Origin: an uncultured Granulosicoccus sp. | GTDB lineage: Bacteria > Pseudomonadota > Gammaproteobacteria > Granulosicoccales > Granulosicoccaceae | DNA: 64,000 nucleotides | Direction: 5' to 3' | Assembly (NCBI GenBank): GCA_947499955.1 | Contig: CANMQI010000013.1 | Coordinates: 62,001-126,000, forward strand | Shown here: positions 36,173 through 45,554 of the stretch, piece after piece | Position numbering within the stretch: position 1 is the first letter of the stretch | How the letters are laid out: each line of letters begins with the position of its first letter | The notes under the pieces: model-generated | What the model saw: only the letters and a program-made list of their open reading frames with translations | Databases searched by the model: none | Told to the model about the DNA's origin: nothing | Position numbers and translations under genes: made by a program

Positions 36173-38341
36173 ATGAGCACAGTTGACGTCCTGGCAATGA
36201 AAGACACCCCTGCAAAGCCGGCCCTGGCTCGCTTGCCGCTGCAGGAAACCTCCGTGGACATCTGGGACAAGAAGTACCGTCTCAAGACGAAGGAAGGCCA
36301 GAATGTCGATGAAACCGTCATTGATACCTTCAAGCGTGTCGCACGGGCACTGGCTGACGTGGAAACCTCCGAAGCCGACCGCAAGCATTGGTACAGCGAA
36401 TATCTGTGGGCGCTGGAGCAGGGAGCCATCCCCGCCGGTCGTATCACATCCAATGCCGGCGCTCTGGCTCACAAGCCAGCGACCTCCACCATCAATTGCA
36501 CGGTCAGCGGCACCATCGTCGACTCCATGGATGACATCCTCGGCAAGGTCCATGAGGCCGGCCTGACACTCAAGGCCGGTTGCGGTATCGGCTACGACTT
36601 CTCGACATTGCGTCCTCGCGGTGCCTATGTTTCCGGTGCAGGTGCCTACACCTCCGGACCTCTGTCCTTCATGGATATCTTCGACAAGATGTGCTTCACC
36701 GTGTCTTCGGCCGGTGGCCGTCGTGGCGCACAGATGGGCACCTTCGACGTACGTCACCCCGATGTTCTGGAATTCATCAAGGCCAAGCGCGAAGATGCGC
36801 GTCTGCGCCAGTTCAACCTCTCACTGCTGATCACCGAAGATTTCATTCAGGCCGTCAAGGCCGACGAACAGTGGCAGCTGGCCTTCCCCATCCGTCAGAA
36901 AGAACTGGACGATGGCGAGATCCAGCTCGACGACCCTGATCAGGTTGTCTGGTGCGACTGGCCTTCTCATGTCAATGTCGTGGCCAACGATGAAGGCCTG
37001 GTAGCCTGCCGCATCTACAAGAAGATGCCGGCGCGCCGTCTGTGGGATCTCATCATGGCATCCACCTATGATTTCGCCGAGCCCGGTTTCATCCTGATCG
37101 ACAAGGTCAACGAGATGAACAACAACTGGTTTGAAGAATCCATTCGTGCCACCAACCCTTGTGGCGAGCAGCCTCTGCCGCCTTACGGTGCCTGCCTGCT
37201 CGGCTCCATCAACCTGACTCGCTTCGTGCTGGACCCGTTTACCGACAAGGCCCGCTTCGATTGGGAGCGTTTCAACCGCACCGTGCAGATCTTCACTCGC
37301 ATGCTCGACAACGTGGTCGAGATCAACGGTCTGCCACTGGAACAGCAACGCCGCGAGATCCAGCGCAAGCGTCGCCACGGCATGGGTTATCTGGGACTGG
37401 GTTCCAGCATGACGCTGATGGGCATGAAGTACGGCAGCCCGGAATCACTGGAATTCACTGACAAGGTGACGAAGGAGCTGGCTGTCACCGGCTGGCGTAC
37501 CGCGTTGGAACTGTCGAAGGAAAAAGGGCCAGCCCCCATCATGGACGAGCTGTTCACCGTCACCGGCGAGATGCTGCGCAAGCGTCCGGAAATGAAGGAT
37601 GACGGGTACGCCGTCGGTGATCAGCTGCCCGGTCGTATTCTGCATGCCCGCTATAGCCGCTACATGCAGCGCATTGCCGAGGTCGATCCGCAACTGGTCG
37701 AGGAACTGGCAGAGCATGGAGCACGCTTCACCCACCACAGCTCGATTGCACCGACCGGTACCATTTCCTTGTCGCTGGCCAACAATGCCAGCAATGGCAT
37801 CGAGCCCAGCTTTGCCCATCATTACGCCCGGAACGTGATTCGCGAAGGTCGCAAGAGCAAGGAAAAGGTTGATGTCTTCTCGTTCGAACTGCTGGCCTAT
37901 CAGTCCCTGGTGAATGACAAGGCCATGCCTTACAGCGATGAGCCGGATGCGCAACTGCCTGACTACTTCATGTCAGCCGATGACATCACACCGAAGGATC
38001 ACGTCTCGGTACAGGCGGCCTCCCAGCGCTGGATCGATTCCTCGATTTCCAAGACGGCCAATGTCCCTACCGAATTCCCGTTCGATGACTTCAAGGACAT
38101 CTATATGTACGCCTATGATCAGGGCCTGAAGGGATGCACCACATTCCGCTTCAACCCGGAAAACTTCCAGGGCGTGCTGGTCAAGGAAACCGATCTGGAA
38201 AACACTGAATACCAGTTCACACTCGACGACGGCTCGGTGGTCACCGCCAAGGGCAATGAGAAAATCGAGTATGACGGGGAAATGCACACTGCTGCCAACC
38301 TGTACGATGCCTTGAAAGAAGGCTACTACGGCAAGTTCTAA
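36173..38341 (+). CDS. nrdJa: Adenosylcobalamin-dependent ribonucleotide reductase, catalytic subunit (class II, split form)
   Basis: Class II reductase makes deoxynucleotides with adenosylcobalamin and works with or without oxygen. The 722-residue subunit has TSTINCTVSGTIVDSMDDI (first active-site Cys), AGCGIGYDFSTLRPRGAYVSG, NPCGEQPLPPYGACLLGSINL (finger-loop Cys) and APTGTISLSLANNASNGIEP. The redox C-terminal cysteines are on the separate next gene, as in the Pseudomonas NrdJa/NrdJb pair. The frame is open 86 codons upstream, but the start is set at ATG 36173 after AAGGAG, because the NrdR boxes fall in that extension. Confidence 0.95.
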   Translation: MSTVDVLAMKDTPAKPALARLPLQETSVDIWDKKYRLKTKEGQNVDETVIDTFKRVARALADVETSEADRKHWYSEYLWALEQGAIPAGRITSNAGALAHKPATSTINCTVSGTIVDSMDDILGKVHEAGLTLKAGCGIGYDFSTLRPRGAYVSGAGAYTSGPLSFMDIFDKMCFTVSSAGGRRGAQMGTFDVRHPDVLEFIKAKREDARLRQFNLSLLITEDFIQAVKADEQWQLAFPIRQKELDDGEIQLDDPDQVVWCDWPSHVNVVANDEGLVACRIYKKMPARRLWDLIMASTYDFAEPGFILIDKVNEMNNNWFEESIRATNPCGEQPLPPYGACLLGSINLTRFVLDPFTDKARFDWERFNRTVQIFTRMLDNVVEINGLPLEQQRREIQRKRRHGMGYLGLGSSMTLMGMKYGSPESLEFTDKVTKELAVTGWRTALELSKEKGPAPIMDELFTVTGEMLRKRPEMKDDGYAVGDQLPGRILHARYSRYMQRIAEVDPQLVEELAEHGARFTHHSSIAPTGTISLSLANNASNGIEPSFAHHYARNVIREGRKSKEKVDVFSFELLAYQSLVNDKAMPYSDEPDAQLPDYFMSADDITPKDHVSVQAASQRWIDSSISKTANVPTEFPFDDFKDIYMYAYDQGLKGCTTFRFNPENFQGVLVKETDLENTEYQFTLDDGSVVTAKGNEKIEYDGEMHTAANLYDALKEGYYGKF

Positions 38342-38358
38342 GGGATCGCGACACTTAC

Positions 38359-39087
38359 ATGAAAATCAACAAGAAAATCGTTGGATATGCCGTCGCCAAG
38401 CCGGCGGACAGCACGGGAAATTCCGGGCAGGACACAAAGTCTGCCGAGGCATCAAAGACGGAAGGCCAGATGGCCGATGTCATCCAGATGCACGAAACCC
38501 TTGCCCGCCCACAGAAGCTGATCGGCTCCACGTACAAGCTGAAGACACCCGAGCATGTGTCCTCGCACGCCATGTACATCACGATCAACGACATCGTGCT
38601 CAATGAAGGTACCGAGCATGAAATGCGGCGGCCGTTCGAAGTGTTCATCAACTCGAAGAATCTCGAGCACTACCAGTGGATCGTGGCACTGACACTGATC
38701 ATGTCCGCCGTTTTCCGCAAGGGCGGTGACATCACCTTCCTGGTGGAAGAACTGCGCTCGGTCTTCGATCCACGCGGTGGATACTGGAACAAGGGCAAGT
38801 ACATGCCGTCGATCATCGCCGAAATCGGTGACGTGATCGAACATCACCTGATCGATATCGGCATGCTCAAGAGCAATGAACCCGATGAAGTCCAGGCGAA
38901 ACTGATCGAAGCCAAGAAGGCCGAATTGCGTGCAGAGCAGCAGAAGGCCGCCGATTCGGTCGATGAGTCCGCCGAGGAGCCCTGGATGGCCAATGCCACA
39001 CTGTGTAGCAAGTGCAACAACAAGGCAGTCGTACTGCGTGATGGTTGTCAGACCTGCATGAATTGTGGAGATTCCAAGTGCGGCTAG
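38359..39087 (+). CDS. nrdJb: Class II ribonucleotide reductase, C-terminal subunit NrdJb (TSCPD/zinc region)
   Basis: The 242-residue partner of NrdJa contains a TSCPD-like region (EHVSSHAMYITINDIVLNE; FEVFINSKNLEHYQWIVALTLIMSAVFRKG) and the Cys-rich C-terminus CSKCNNKA...CQTCMNCGDSKCG, which would reduce the active-site disulfide and bind zinc. 17 bp after nrdJa. The split is known from P. aeruginosa and is not a frameshift: both genes have their own starts. Confidence 0.93.
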   Translation: MKINKKIVGYAVAKPADSTGNSGQDTKSAEASKTEGQMADVIQMHETLARPQKLIGSTYKLKTPEHVSSHAMYITINDIVLNEGTEHEMRRPFEVFINSKNLEHYQWIVALTLIMSAVFRKGGDITFLVEELRSVFDPRGGYWNKGKYMPSIIAEIGDVIEHHLIDIGMLKSNEPDEVQAKLIEAKKAELRAEQQKAADSVDESAEEPWMANATLCSKCNNKAVVLRDGCQTCMNCGDSKCG

Positions 39088-39180
39088 TTCTTGAGGTACA
39101 ATAGCCGCCTCTTTTCGCGAGTCAGAGAACGCTGGGGACAGCGTTCAAGACCCATTTTCCCGACGATTGCGAAGATACCC

Positions 39181-39432
39181 ATGTCAACAATCAAATGCAG
39201 AAGTTGCAAGTCGCCCATGATCCTCGATCATTGCGAATCCAGTGAACATGCAACCACGTGCTGGCACCAGTGCCCGGTCTGCAAGCAGGTACGCATGACC
39301 AGCGACCCGAAAGTCGGGAAATCATCACTGGCGATGTCGACACGCAAGGATGAAGACAGAGGGTACTCCGCCGAGCCGGACGTGCTCCAGCCCGAGTCAC
39401 ACTATGGCTATGCCGCTTACCTGATGACATGA
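39181..39432 (+). CDS. Small zinc-ribbon protein, unknown function
   Basis: The 83-residue protein has two Cys pairs (CRSC near residue 6 and CPVC near residue 38) plus CWHQ, a probable four-Cys zinc ribbon. The C-terminus has no pattern I recognise. A TACAAT sequence near 39098 might be its own -10. It overlaps the next gene by 4 bp, forming a three-gene unit with the parvulin. Confidence 0.65.
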   Translation: MSTIKCRSCKSPMILDHCESSEHATTCWHQCPVCKQVRMTSDPKVGKSSLAMSTRKDEDRGYSAEPDVLQPESHYGYAAYLMT

Positions 39433-39722
39433 GTGAATTACAACTTTCCGCCAAGCTGGTCGGCGACATCCAGAACCTGCTGCAGGAACACGATCCGGCT
39501 GCAGGTGACCCTGGCGTTACCTCCCAGTATCTGTGTGCAGTCGTCGGTTTTCTGTTGGGCCAGCAGGATATGCCTGCCGGACAGAAGGATGAAGTACTGG
39601 ATCAGCTGGCCGCATTCATGAAACACGTATCGGATGATGTCGAGAGCCAGAAACAACAGGCTGCGGCACCTCCTCCTCCTCCCACACAAGAAGCCTTTGG
39701 CATCTGGAAACCTTCAAAATGA
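39429..39722 (+). CDS. Small helical protein of unknown function
   Basis: The 97-residue protein is predicted helical (residues 1-75, including YLCAVVGFLLGQQDMPAGQKDEVLDQL), with a proline stretch (PPPPP) and the ending EAFGIWKPSK. No family recognised. It is translationally coupled to both neighbours by ATGA overlaps, which supports that it is real. Confidence 0.7.
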   Translation: MSELQLSAKLVGDIQNLLQEHDPAAGDPGVTSQYLCAVVGFLLGQQDMPAGQKDEVLDQLAAFMKHVSDDVESQKQQAAAPPPPPTQEAFGIWKPSK

Positions 39723-39997
39723 CTCAAGCAACAGCTCGCCACATCCTCGTAGACAGCGAAGAAAAGTGCAAGACCCTGATTGACGACATCAAGGGTGGTG
39801 CCGATTTCGCTGCTGTCGCCAAGGAACATTCAAGCTGCCCATCCAAGCGTGACGGTGGCAACCTCGGTACATTCGGCAAGGGCCAGATGGTTCCTGAATT
39901 CGAAACTGCCTGCTTCGAAGGTGAAGTCGGTGAAGTGCAAGGCCCCATCAAGACTCAGTTCGGCTACCACGCCGTCGAAGTCACTGCTCGTAGCTAG
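39719..39997 (+). CDS. ppiC: Parvulin-type peptidyl-prolyl cis-trans isomerase PpiC
   Basis: The 92-residue free-standing cytoplasmic parvulin matches E. coli PpiC (93 residues): ARHILVDSEEKC, ADFAAVAKEHSSCPSKRDGGNLGTF, GQMVPEFETACF and IKTQFGYHAVEV. It has no signal or anchor. Last gene of the small unit, overlapping the upstream gene by 4 bp. Confidence 0.93.
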   Translation: MTQATARHILVDSEEKCKTLIDDIKGGADFAAVAKEHSSCPSKRDGGNLGTFGKGQMVPEFETACFEGEVGEVQGPIKTQFGYHAVEVTARS

Positions 39998-40045
39998 TAG
40001 ACCATGCAGATCCGTGTCGCAGCCAACGGCTGCTGCACGGTTCGA

Positions 40046-40081
40046 GCTCCGTCAATCCTGATCAGATAAGGTTGGCGGAGC
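40046..40081 (+). terminator. Hairpin downstream of ppiC
   Basis: GCTCCGTCAATC pairs with GGTTGGCGGAGC, a 12-bp stem with two G-U pairs and a 12-base loop, 49 bp after ppiC. No U-run follows. The rest of the 485-bp gap 39998-40482 shows no gene and no other clear signal. Confidence 0.45.
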
Positions 40082-40482
40082 CTGCAGTTCCTTACACTGA
40101 CATGATGCCAGTGCCGCTGCCTCCCACTCCCTGACAGGCGGCCCGCCCCGGAACACGAAGTCGCCATGGGCCATCCAACCGGAATGTGTCTTCCGGGTTA
40201 CGGGATTCGATTCCGTCTCTCTTGCCAGGCAACATTCTTCCGAGAGGCCTGTAGCCCCGGCTTCTAACTGTAAACAAACACGCTATACGACACACGAACT
40301 CGTCGCCTTCTTGTGTTTCTGCTATTTTACGTGACGCGGGTCTAAGTTTTCTTGCTTGTAAGGTGAAAGCCACCCGCTCCTGTTGTAGGGACATGTGCGC
40401 AGCGACGGATGCGAAGTGGATGTGCACAAAATGGGACGAACTCCCATGTCACTACTTAGCGTGAGGCCAGATCGACCACCCG

Positions 40483-42348
40483 ATGAGTTCACTAACCCAA
40501 GCTAACGGATTGCCGGGAAACTGGAAGACTGCATGGCCCTGGACGGATGACAGCATCATCGGCCCGGTGGTTCGCGTCTCCTCGGACATGACCTCATGGC
40601 TAGCTGCCGTGATACCCGCTGTGCTGCGCGAGTCCCCCTGGTTGAGCGGGTTCTGTGTCGTCGCGTTCATGGTGGCCTTGATGAGCATCCGACGCTGCCT
40701 TGCTCGACGCCCTGTGCAGCGTCGCCAGCTGGTTCAGAACACCCTCGACTCCCTGCCCGATGCCGTGGCCCTGTTCAATGCAGAAGGCAGACTGACCGCA
40801 GTCAATAGAAAGCTCTCCGGACTGATGCCTTTCGGCATTGACCCGGCGCAGTACACGGACATGGGAACAAGCGAGCTCTACGCGCAGATTTCCCCCGACA
40901 ACGATGCCGTGGAACGTGCTCATCAGCGCGCGAAAGACGCCTCTACCAGTCTGGACGCCACCCTGACCTTCGAACTGCCCAGCTACGGTCGTCGCTCACT
41001 GTTGGTCAGGGAACGCAATACCAGTGACGGCGGCAAGAGCATATCCGTGTTCGGCTCCAGTCCTCTGGCGAGCCACCGCCAGGAAGACCCTTTGACCTCT
41101 CTGGCCAACCGCACTCGCCTGGTCCATGAACTGGGCAGACTCTGCAGTCGAACCCGTAGTCAGTTGTCGCTGATCATCGTCGACTTGCGCAGCTTCCGGC
41201 AGATCAACGATACCTACGGCCGTTGCGCCGGCGACGAACTGCTCAGGCAGACCGCCCATTGCCTGCGGCAAGCCATGCCGGCCGATGCCCTGATTGCCCG
41301 CACCGCTGGCGATGAGTTCGCCATTCTGCTGGAGGCCGATCATGATCATCAGCTGATCGAATCCATATTGGCAGAGCTGCTACAGACCCTGCGCAGCGGC
41401 CTCAACGTGAATGCCATGAATGTACCGGTACGAGCCAGTATCGGTATTGCCTATGCCCCTGAGCATGGTAATACGGTGTCCACGCTACTCAAATCCGCGG
41501 ATAGCGCCTGTGCCCATGCCAAGTACCTGAAAGGCAATTCCATCGTGGTCTACAACTCGGCCCAGCAGCAACAGGCGAAACGTCGCCATCAACTGGAAAT
41601 CGGCCTGCAAAGGGCCATAGAACGCGATGAACTGGCCTTGCAGTATCAGCCACAGATAGACATTCGCAGCAAGATGACCTGCGGTATGGAGGCGCTGCTG
41701 CGCTGGCACAGCAGTGAATTCGGTGGCGTGCCCCCCAGCGACTTCATTCCGGTGGCCGAAGAGACCGGCATCATCCATCGGCTCGGAGAATGGGTGCTGA
41801 ACCGCGCGGTATCCGATTACCAGCGACTGTCGCACTACGGCATGTCGCCCTCGATACTATCGGTCAATCTGTCCCGCAAGCAATTCGAAGGCTCCCATAT
41901 CGTCCCTCAGATAGAACGACTGCTCAGCGAGACAGGCTTCGACCCCACCAAACTCTGCCTGGAGATCACCGAGACCGCCCTGGCCAGAGATACAACCAGA
42001 CTGCGGAACCAACTACTGGAACTGACCTCCATGGGTGTGCGCCTCGCCATTGACGACTTCGGTGTCGGCTATTCATCCTTGCTGGAACTGCGCGATTACC
42101 CCATCAGCGAAGTCAAGATCGATCGTGCCTTCATTGTCAATATCGCCAATGACACCCACAGCCAGGACATCGTGGCGGCCGTGGTCGATATCTCGCGCAG
42201 CATCGGTGCCGAGGTGGTTGCCGAAGGCATCGAAACCCAGCAGCAATTCGATATGGTGGCGCAGCTCGGCTGTGACAGAGCGCAAGGCTATTTCCTGTGT
42301 GAGCCCATGGCCGCAACCACCTTTCCGGATGTCGTCCTCAGCCAGTGA
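40483..42348 (+). CDS. Membrane-anchored PAS-GGDEF-EAL cyclic-di-GMP protein
   Basis: The 621-residue protein has one hydrophobic helix at about residues 55-70 (GFCVVAFMVALM), a PAS-like segment (LVQNTLDSLPDAVALFNAEGRLTAVN), then GGDEF and EAL domains. The cyclase motif reads AGDEF (RTAGDEFAIL) instead of GGDEF, so activity is uncertain. The EAL domain looks intact: MEALLRW, NLSRKQF, EITET, DDFGVGYSSL, KIDRAFI and AEGIET. It is most likely a phosphodiesterase, perhaps with GTP regulation through the degenerate domain. Confidence 0.9.
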   Translation: MSSLTQANGLPGNWKTAWPWTDDSIIGPVVRVSSDMTSWLAAVIPAVLRESPWLSGFCVVAFMVALMSIRRCLARRPVQRRQLVQNTLDSLPDAVALFNAEGRLTAVNRKLSGLMPFGIDPAQYTDMGTSELYAQISPDNDAVERAHQRAKDASTSLDATLTFELPSYGRRSLLVRERNTSDGGKSISVFGSSPLASHRQEDPLTSLANRTRLVHELGRLCSRTRSQLSLIIVDLRSFRQINDTYGRCAGDELLRQTAHCLRQAMPADALIARTAGDEFAILLEADHDHQLIESILAELLQTLRSGLNVNAMNVPVRASIGIAYAPEHGNTVSTLLKSADSACAHAKYLKGNSIVVYNSAQQQQAKRRHQLEIGLQRAIERDELALQYQPQIDIRSKMTCGMEALLRWHSSEFGGVPPSDFIPVAEETGIIHRLGEWVLNRAVSDYQRLSHYGMSPSILSVNLSRKQFEGSHIVPQIERLLSETGFDPTKLCLEITETALARDTTRLRNQLLELTSMGVRLAIDDFGVGYSSLLELRDYPISEVKIDRAFIVNIANDTHSQDIVAAVVDISRSIGAEVVAEGIETQQQFDMVAQLGCDRAQGYFLCEPMAATTFPDVVLSQ

Positions 42349-42372
42349 GCGCTGCGATACCAGGGCCGTTGG

Positions 42373-43788
42373 TCAGTTCTCCGACCAGTTCATTTCCAAC
42401 TGTACCGGACGATCCTCCCCGGCAGGTGTCAGTCCACTGAAGGCCACGCCGAGCAAACGTACACCCGAACGCCTGCCCGCCCCTCTGTTCTGAGCGAAAC
42501 CGAGTCCGGGACCGCGTCCGGGGCCGCGTCCGGGGCCGCGTTCGCCACCCGGTCCGTGAGCAAAATCGATACCGCCCCCCTGCCCGGAATCCGCCCCGAC
42601 CTCAGCATTCTGCCCTCGTTCACGGGTTGCATCCTGTCGCAAGCTCAACGCCCTATCCAGTAGAAACGGCAGGGCTCGACGAGAAGCGCCGACATCCAGC
42701 ACGCCCTGCGGCAGGGAATGGGCCCGCGTATACGTCGAAAAATCAGCAAAGCGTACCTTGACGGTGACGGTCTTGCTCGCCAGCTCACGTTCCTGCATCT
42801 GCTCGTGCAATTCCTCGCACAGGGCATCGAGAATCTCCAGCATCGCCGCTCTGTCATGCAGATTGTCGGCAAAGGTTCTCTCCGAGCCAATGGACTTGCG
42901 CGTTCGACTGACCCTGACCGGGCGATGATCCACACCCCGCGACACCCGGTGAAAATAGGTGGCGCTCTTGCCGAATTCACGCGCCAACTCCTCCTCGCTC
43001 CACTGTCGAAGGTCGGCTCCGGTCTGGATGCCCAGATCGTGCATGCGCGCTTCGGTGACCTTGCCGACGCCGTGAAATCGGCCAACCTCCAGCGAGGCAA
43101 CAAAGCTCTCACCCTGCTCCGGCAGGATGCAGAACAGCCCGTCCGGCTTCTTGTAATCGGAGGCAATCTTTGCCAGAAACTTGTTATAGCTGACACCCGC
43201 AGACGCCACCAGGCCGGTTCTCTCCAGAATCAGCGATTTGATCTCGCGCGCCAGGCGATAGGCAGACCCTGCAAACAGCGTGTTGTTCGTGACGTCCAGA
43301 TAGGCCTCATCCAGTGACAGGGGTTCGATCACATCGGTGAACTCACGAAACACCGCATGAATCTGCTGGGAGACCTGCTTGTAGGCCTGAAAACGCGGCT
43401 TGACGAAAATCGCATCGGGACAGCGACGCCCGGCTTCGGCACTGGGCATGGCGCTGTGCACCCCGAATACCCGTGCCTCGTAACTGCAGGCCGCAACCAC
43501 TCCCCGTCCGTTGGGACGCCCGCCCACGATCACCGGCAGGCCGCGCAGGGAAGGATTGTCACGTTGCTCGACCGAGGCATAGAAGGCATCCATGTCGACA
43601 TGGATGATCTTGCGCAGCTCGGCAGAGTCTGCACTCGCCTCTACCGCCACATCGGCGCCTTGCTCGCTCACGTCTGCAAGGGCAGGATGCACCGCATCCT
43701 GCGGCCTCGATGCACCGTCTTCGTCCATGGAATCCGATGACTCTGCACCGCCTGCCTTTTTACCTGCCGAATTGGACGACATAGTCAT
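42373..43788 (-). CDS. dinB: DNA polymerase IV (Y-family) with N-terminal and Gly-rich insertions
   Basis: Translesion polymerase Pol IV. Core motifs are IIHVDMDAFYASVEQRDNP, VVAACSYEARVFGVHSAMP, PLSLDEAYLDVT and ASAGVSYNKFLAKIASDYKKPDG. Two departures from the ~350-residue norm bring it to 471: a ~58-residue acidic N-terminal extension, and a ~50-residue Gly/Arg/Pro-rich insertion in the little-finger domain (about residues 388-440, GPGRGPGRGPG). The C-terminal QLEMNW is near the usual beta-clamp-binding position. A start inside the extension is possible; no strong ribosome site. Confidence 0.92.
   Translation of the reverse strand: MTMSSNSAGKKAGGAESSDSMDEDGASRPQDAVHPALADVSEQGADVAVEASADSAELRKIIHVDMDAFYASVEQRDNPSLRGLPVIVGGRPNGRGVVAACSYEARVFGVHSAMPSAEAGRRCPDAIFVKPRFQAYKQVSQQIHAVFREFTDVIEPLSLDEAYLDVTNNTLFAGSAYRLAREIKSLILERTGLVASAGVSYNKFLAKIASDYKKPDGLFCILPEQGESFVASLEVGRFHGVGKVTEARMHDLGIQTGADLRQWSEEELAREFGKSATYFHRVSRGVDHRPVRVSRTRKSIGSERTFADNLHDRAAMLEILDALCEELHEQMQERELASKTVTVKVRFADFSTYTRAHSLPQGVLDVGASRRALPFLLDRALSLRQDATRERGQNAEVGADSGQGGGIDFAHGPGGERGPGRGPGRGPGLGFAQNRGAGRRSGVRLLGVAFSGLTPAGEDRPVQLEMNWSEN
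42504..42539 (-). repeat. Three 12-bp tandem repeats within dinB
   Basis: GTCCGGGACCGC, GTCCGGGGCCGC and GTCCGGGGCCGC (plus strand) lie in tandem and encode the GRGP repeats of the Gly-rich insertion. The array keeps the dinB frame. Confidence 0.9.
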
Positions 43789-43942
43789 GTCATGTGCGTA
43801 ATTGCTTTAGAATCGGGACTACTGAAAGACTCGACACCCTTGCAGGTGCGTTGCGAAGCACAGGCACGCAATGCCAGCGAGGATTATTCCGAGTTTAACA
43901 ATCTGCTGTGTCTTGCAGCCTTTAACAACACGGAGCTGAATT

Positions 43943-44713
43943 GTGTCGAGCACTATCGGGGTCGAACTGAAAGGTGGGATGTACACCTTCATGTCGCTCA
44001 AGCTCCACACCAATGACATGACTGTCATTGATGAAAAGCTCGCCGACAAGGTGCTGCAGGCTCCCGGCTTTTTCAAGGATACTCCTGTCGTCATCGATCT
44101 CAGCGTCCTGGAAGATCAGGGAGTGGATATCGACGGCAAGGCATTGCTCGAGTGTATCCGGCGGCACACGCTGGTGCCCATTGTTGCCAGCATTGGCGAC
44201 AGAACCTCACCACTGGCCCTGTCGATCGCGATTCCGCTGATCGAAAGCGGTGCCCGGCGAAGCGCTCTGTCGCAGGAAGAGCCGACACAAAGCGCTGACT
44301 TACCGGACAAGGAAGCGCCAAGTAACACTCAGAACCCCATACCGGATGTGGACTTGTCGGTATCGCGAGAGGTAGAGTATGTGGTCAAAGCCCCCCTGCT
44401 GATAGACAAGCCGGTCAGATCCGGCCAGCAGGTGTATGCCAGAGACACTGACCTGATTGTCATGGGTCAGGTTGGTCCGGGGGCCGAGATCATTGCAGAC
44501 AACAACATCCATATCTATGGCCCGCTGAGAGGCAGGGCCTTGTGCGGAGTGTCAGGCAATACGTCATCACGTATTTTCTGCCAGTCCCTGGAAGCGGAAC
44601 TGGTATCGGTCGCGGGCAACTATCGCATGCTCGAGACCATTCCGGAAGAATTGCGCGGCAAACCCGCACAGATTTGGCTCGATAAAGACAGGCTCACGAT
44701 AGAGCCGCTCTAA
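43943..44713 (+). CDS. minC: Septum site-determining protein MinC
   Basis: MinC inhibits FtsZ assembly at the poles. The 256-residue protein has an N-terminal FtsZ-interaction domain (FMSLKLHTNDMTVIDEKLADKV), a polar linker (about residues 110-145), and the C-terminal beta-helix that binds MinD: VRSGQQVYARDTDLIVMGQVGPGAEI, NNIHIYGPLRGRALCG and AELVSVAGNY. GTG start with CGGAG 7 bases upstream. First gene of minCDE. Confidence 0.95.
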   Translation: MSSTIGVELKGGMYTFMSLKLHTNDMTVIDEKLADKVLQAPGFFKDTPVVIDLSVLEDQGVDIDGKALLECIRRHTLVPIVASIGDRTSPLALSIAIPLIESGARRSALSQEEPTQSADLPDKEAPSNTQNPIPDVDLSVSREVEYVVKAPLLIDKPVRSGQQVYARDTDLIVMGQVGPGAEIIADNNIHIYGPLRGRALCGVSGNTSSRIFCQSLEAELVSVAGNYRMLETIPEELRGKPAQIWLDKDRLTIEPL

Positions 44714-44738
44714 TGCAGAAATTTTTGGGAGTTGGAGC

Positions 44739-45548
44739 TTGACCAAGACAATCGTCGTAACTTCAGGCAAAGGTGGTGTCGGCAAGACAACCACCAGCGC
44801 ATCCATAGCCACGGGCCTGGCCAAGCGTGGTTTCAAGACAGTCGTCATCGATTTCGATGTCGGCTTGCGTAACCTCGACCTCGTCATGGGCTGCGAGCGA
44901 CGAGTCGTCTATGACCTCGTGAACCTGGTCAACCAGGAGGCCAGCCTCCATCAGACCCTGATCAAGGACAAGCGCATCGAGAATCTCTACATTCTCCCTG
45001 CGTCGCAAACGCGTGACAAGGATGCCCTGACCATCGAAGGCATCGCTCGCGTCATGCACAAGCTCAAGAAGAGCGACTTCGACTACATCATCTGTGACTC
45101 CCCTGCCGGTATCGAAAAAGGCGCCAAGATGGCGTTGTATTTTGCGGACGAGGCCATTGTCACGACCAACCCCGAAGTCTCTTCCGTCAGAGATTCCGAC
45201 CGTATTCTCGGCATTCTGCAGAGCGAATCCAAACGCTCCAAGATGAACGAAGAGCCGGTCAAGGAACATCTGCTGATCACACGCTACAACCCAACCCGAG
45301 TCAAGGATGGGCAAATGCTCAGTGTTGACGATATCGTCGATCTGCTGGCCATTCCCTTGCTCGGCATCATCCCTGAATCGCCGTCAGTGCTGGATTGCTC
45401 GAACGCAGGGAAGCCCGTCATCCTCGACGAAGAGAGCGAAGCCGGGCAAGCTTATTCAGATGCCATCGATCGACTACTCGGCGAGGCCAAGCCACATCGC
45501 TTCATGGAAGCCCCGAAGAAAGGGTTTCTTGCGCGCTTATTCGGGTAG
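44739..45548 (+). CDS. minD: Septum site-determining ATPase MinD
   Basis: The 269-residue deviant Walker ATPase oscillates on the membrane and recruits MinC. It has TKTIVVTSGKGGVGKTTTSA (deviant Walker A), VVIDFDVGLRNLDLVMGCERR, DYIICDSPAGIEKGA and the C-terminal amphipathic membrane-targeting helix GFLARLFG. The start is TTG 44739 with GGGAG 8 bases upstream. Confidence 0.97.
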   Translation: MTKTIVVTSGKGGVGKTTTSASIATGLAKRGFKTVVIDFDVGLRNLDLVMGCERRVVYDLVNLVNQEASLHQTLIKDKRIENLYILPASQTRDKDALTIEGIARVMHKLKKSDFDYIICDSPAGIEKGAKMALYFADEAIVTTNPEVSSVRDSDRILGILQSESKRSKMNEEPVKEHLLITRYNPTRVKDGQMLSVDDIVDLLAIPLLGIIPESPSVLDCSNAGKPVILDEESEAGQAYSDAIDRLLGEAKPHRFMEAPKKGFLARLFG

Positions 45549-45554
45549 ATTGAC

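Noticed and set aside
36173-39087. Split nrdJ as a frameshift or pseudogene
   Set aside because: Both parts have their own start and ribosome region, and the same split is known in Pseudomonas.
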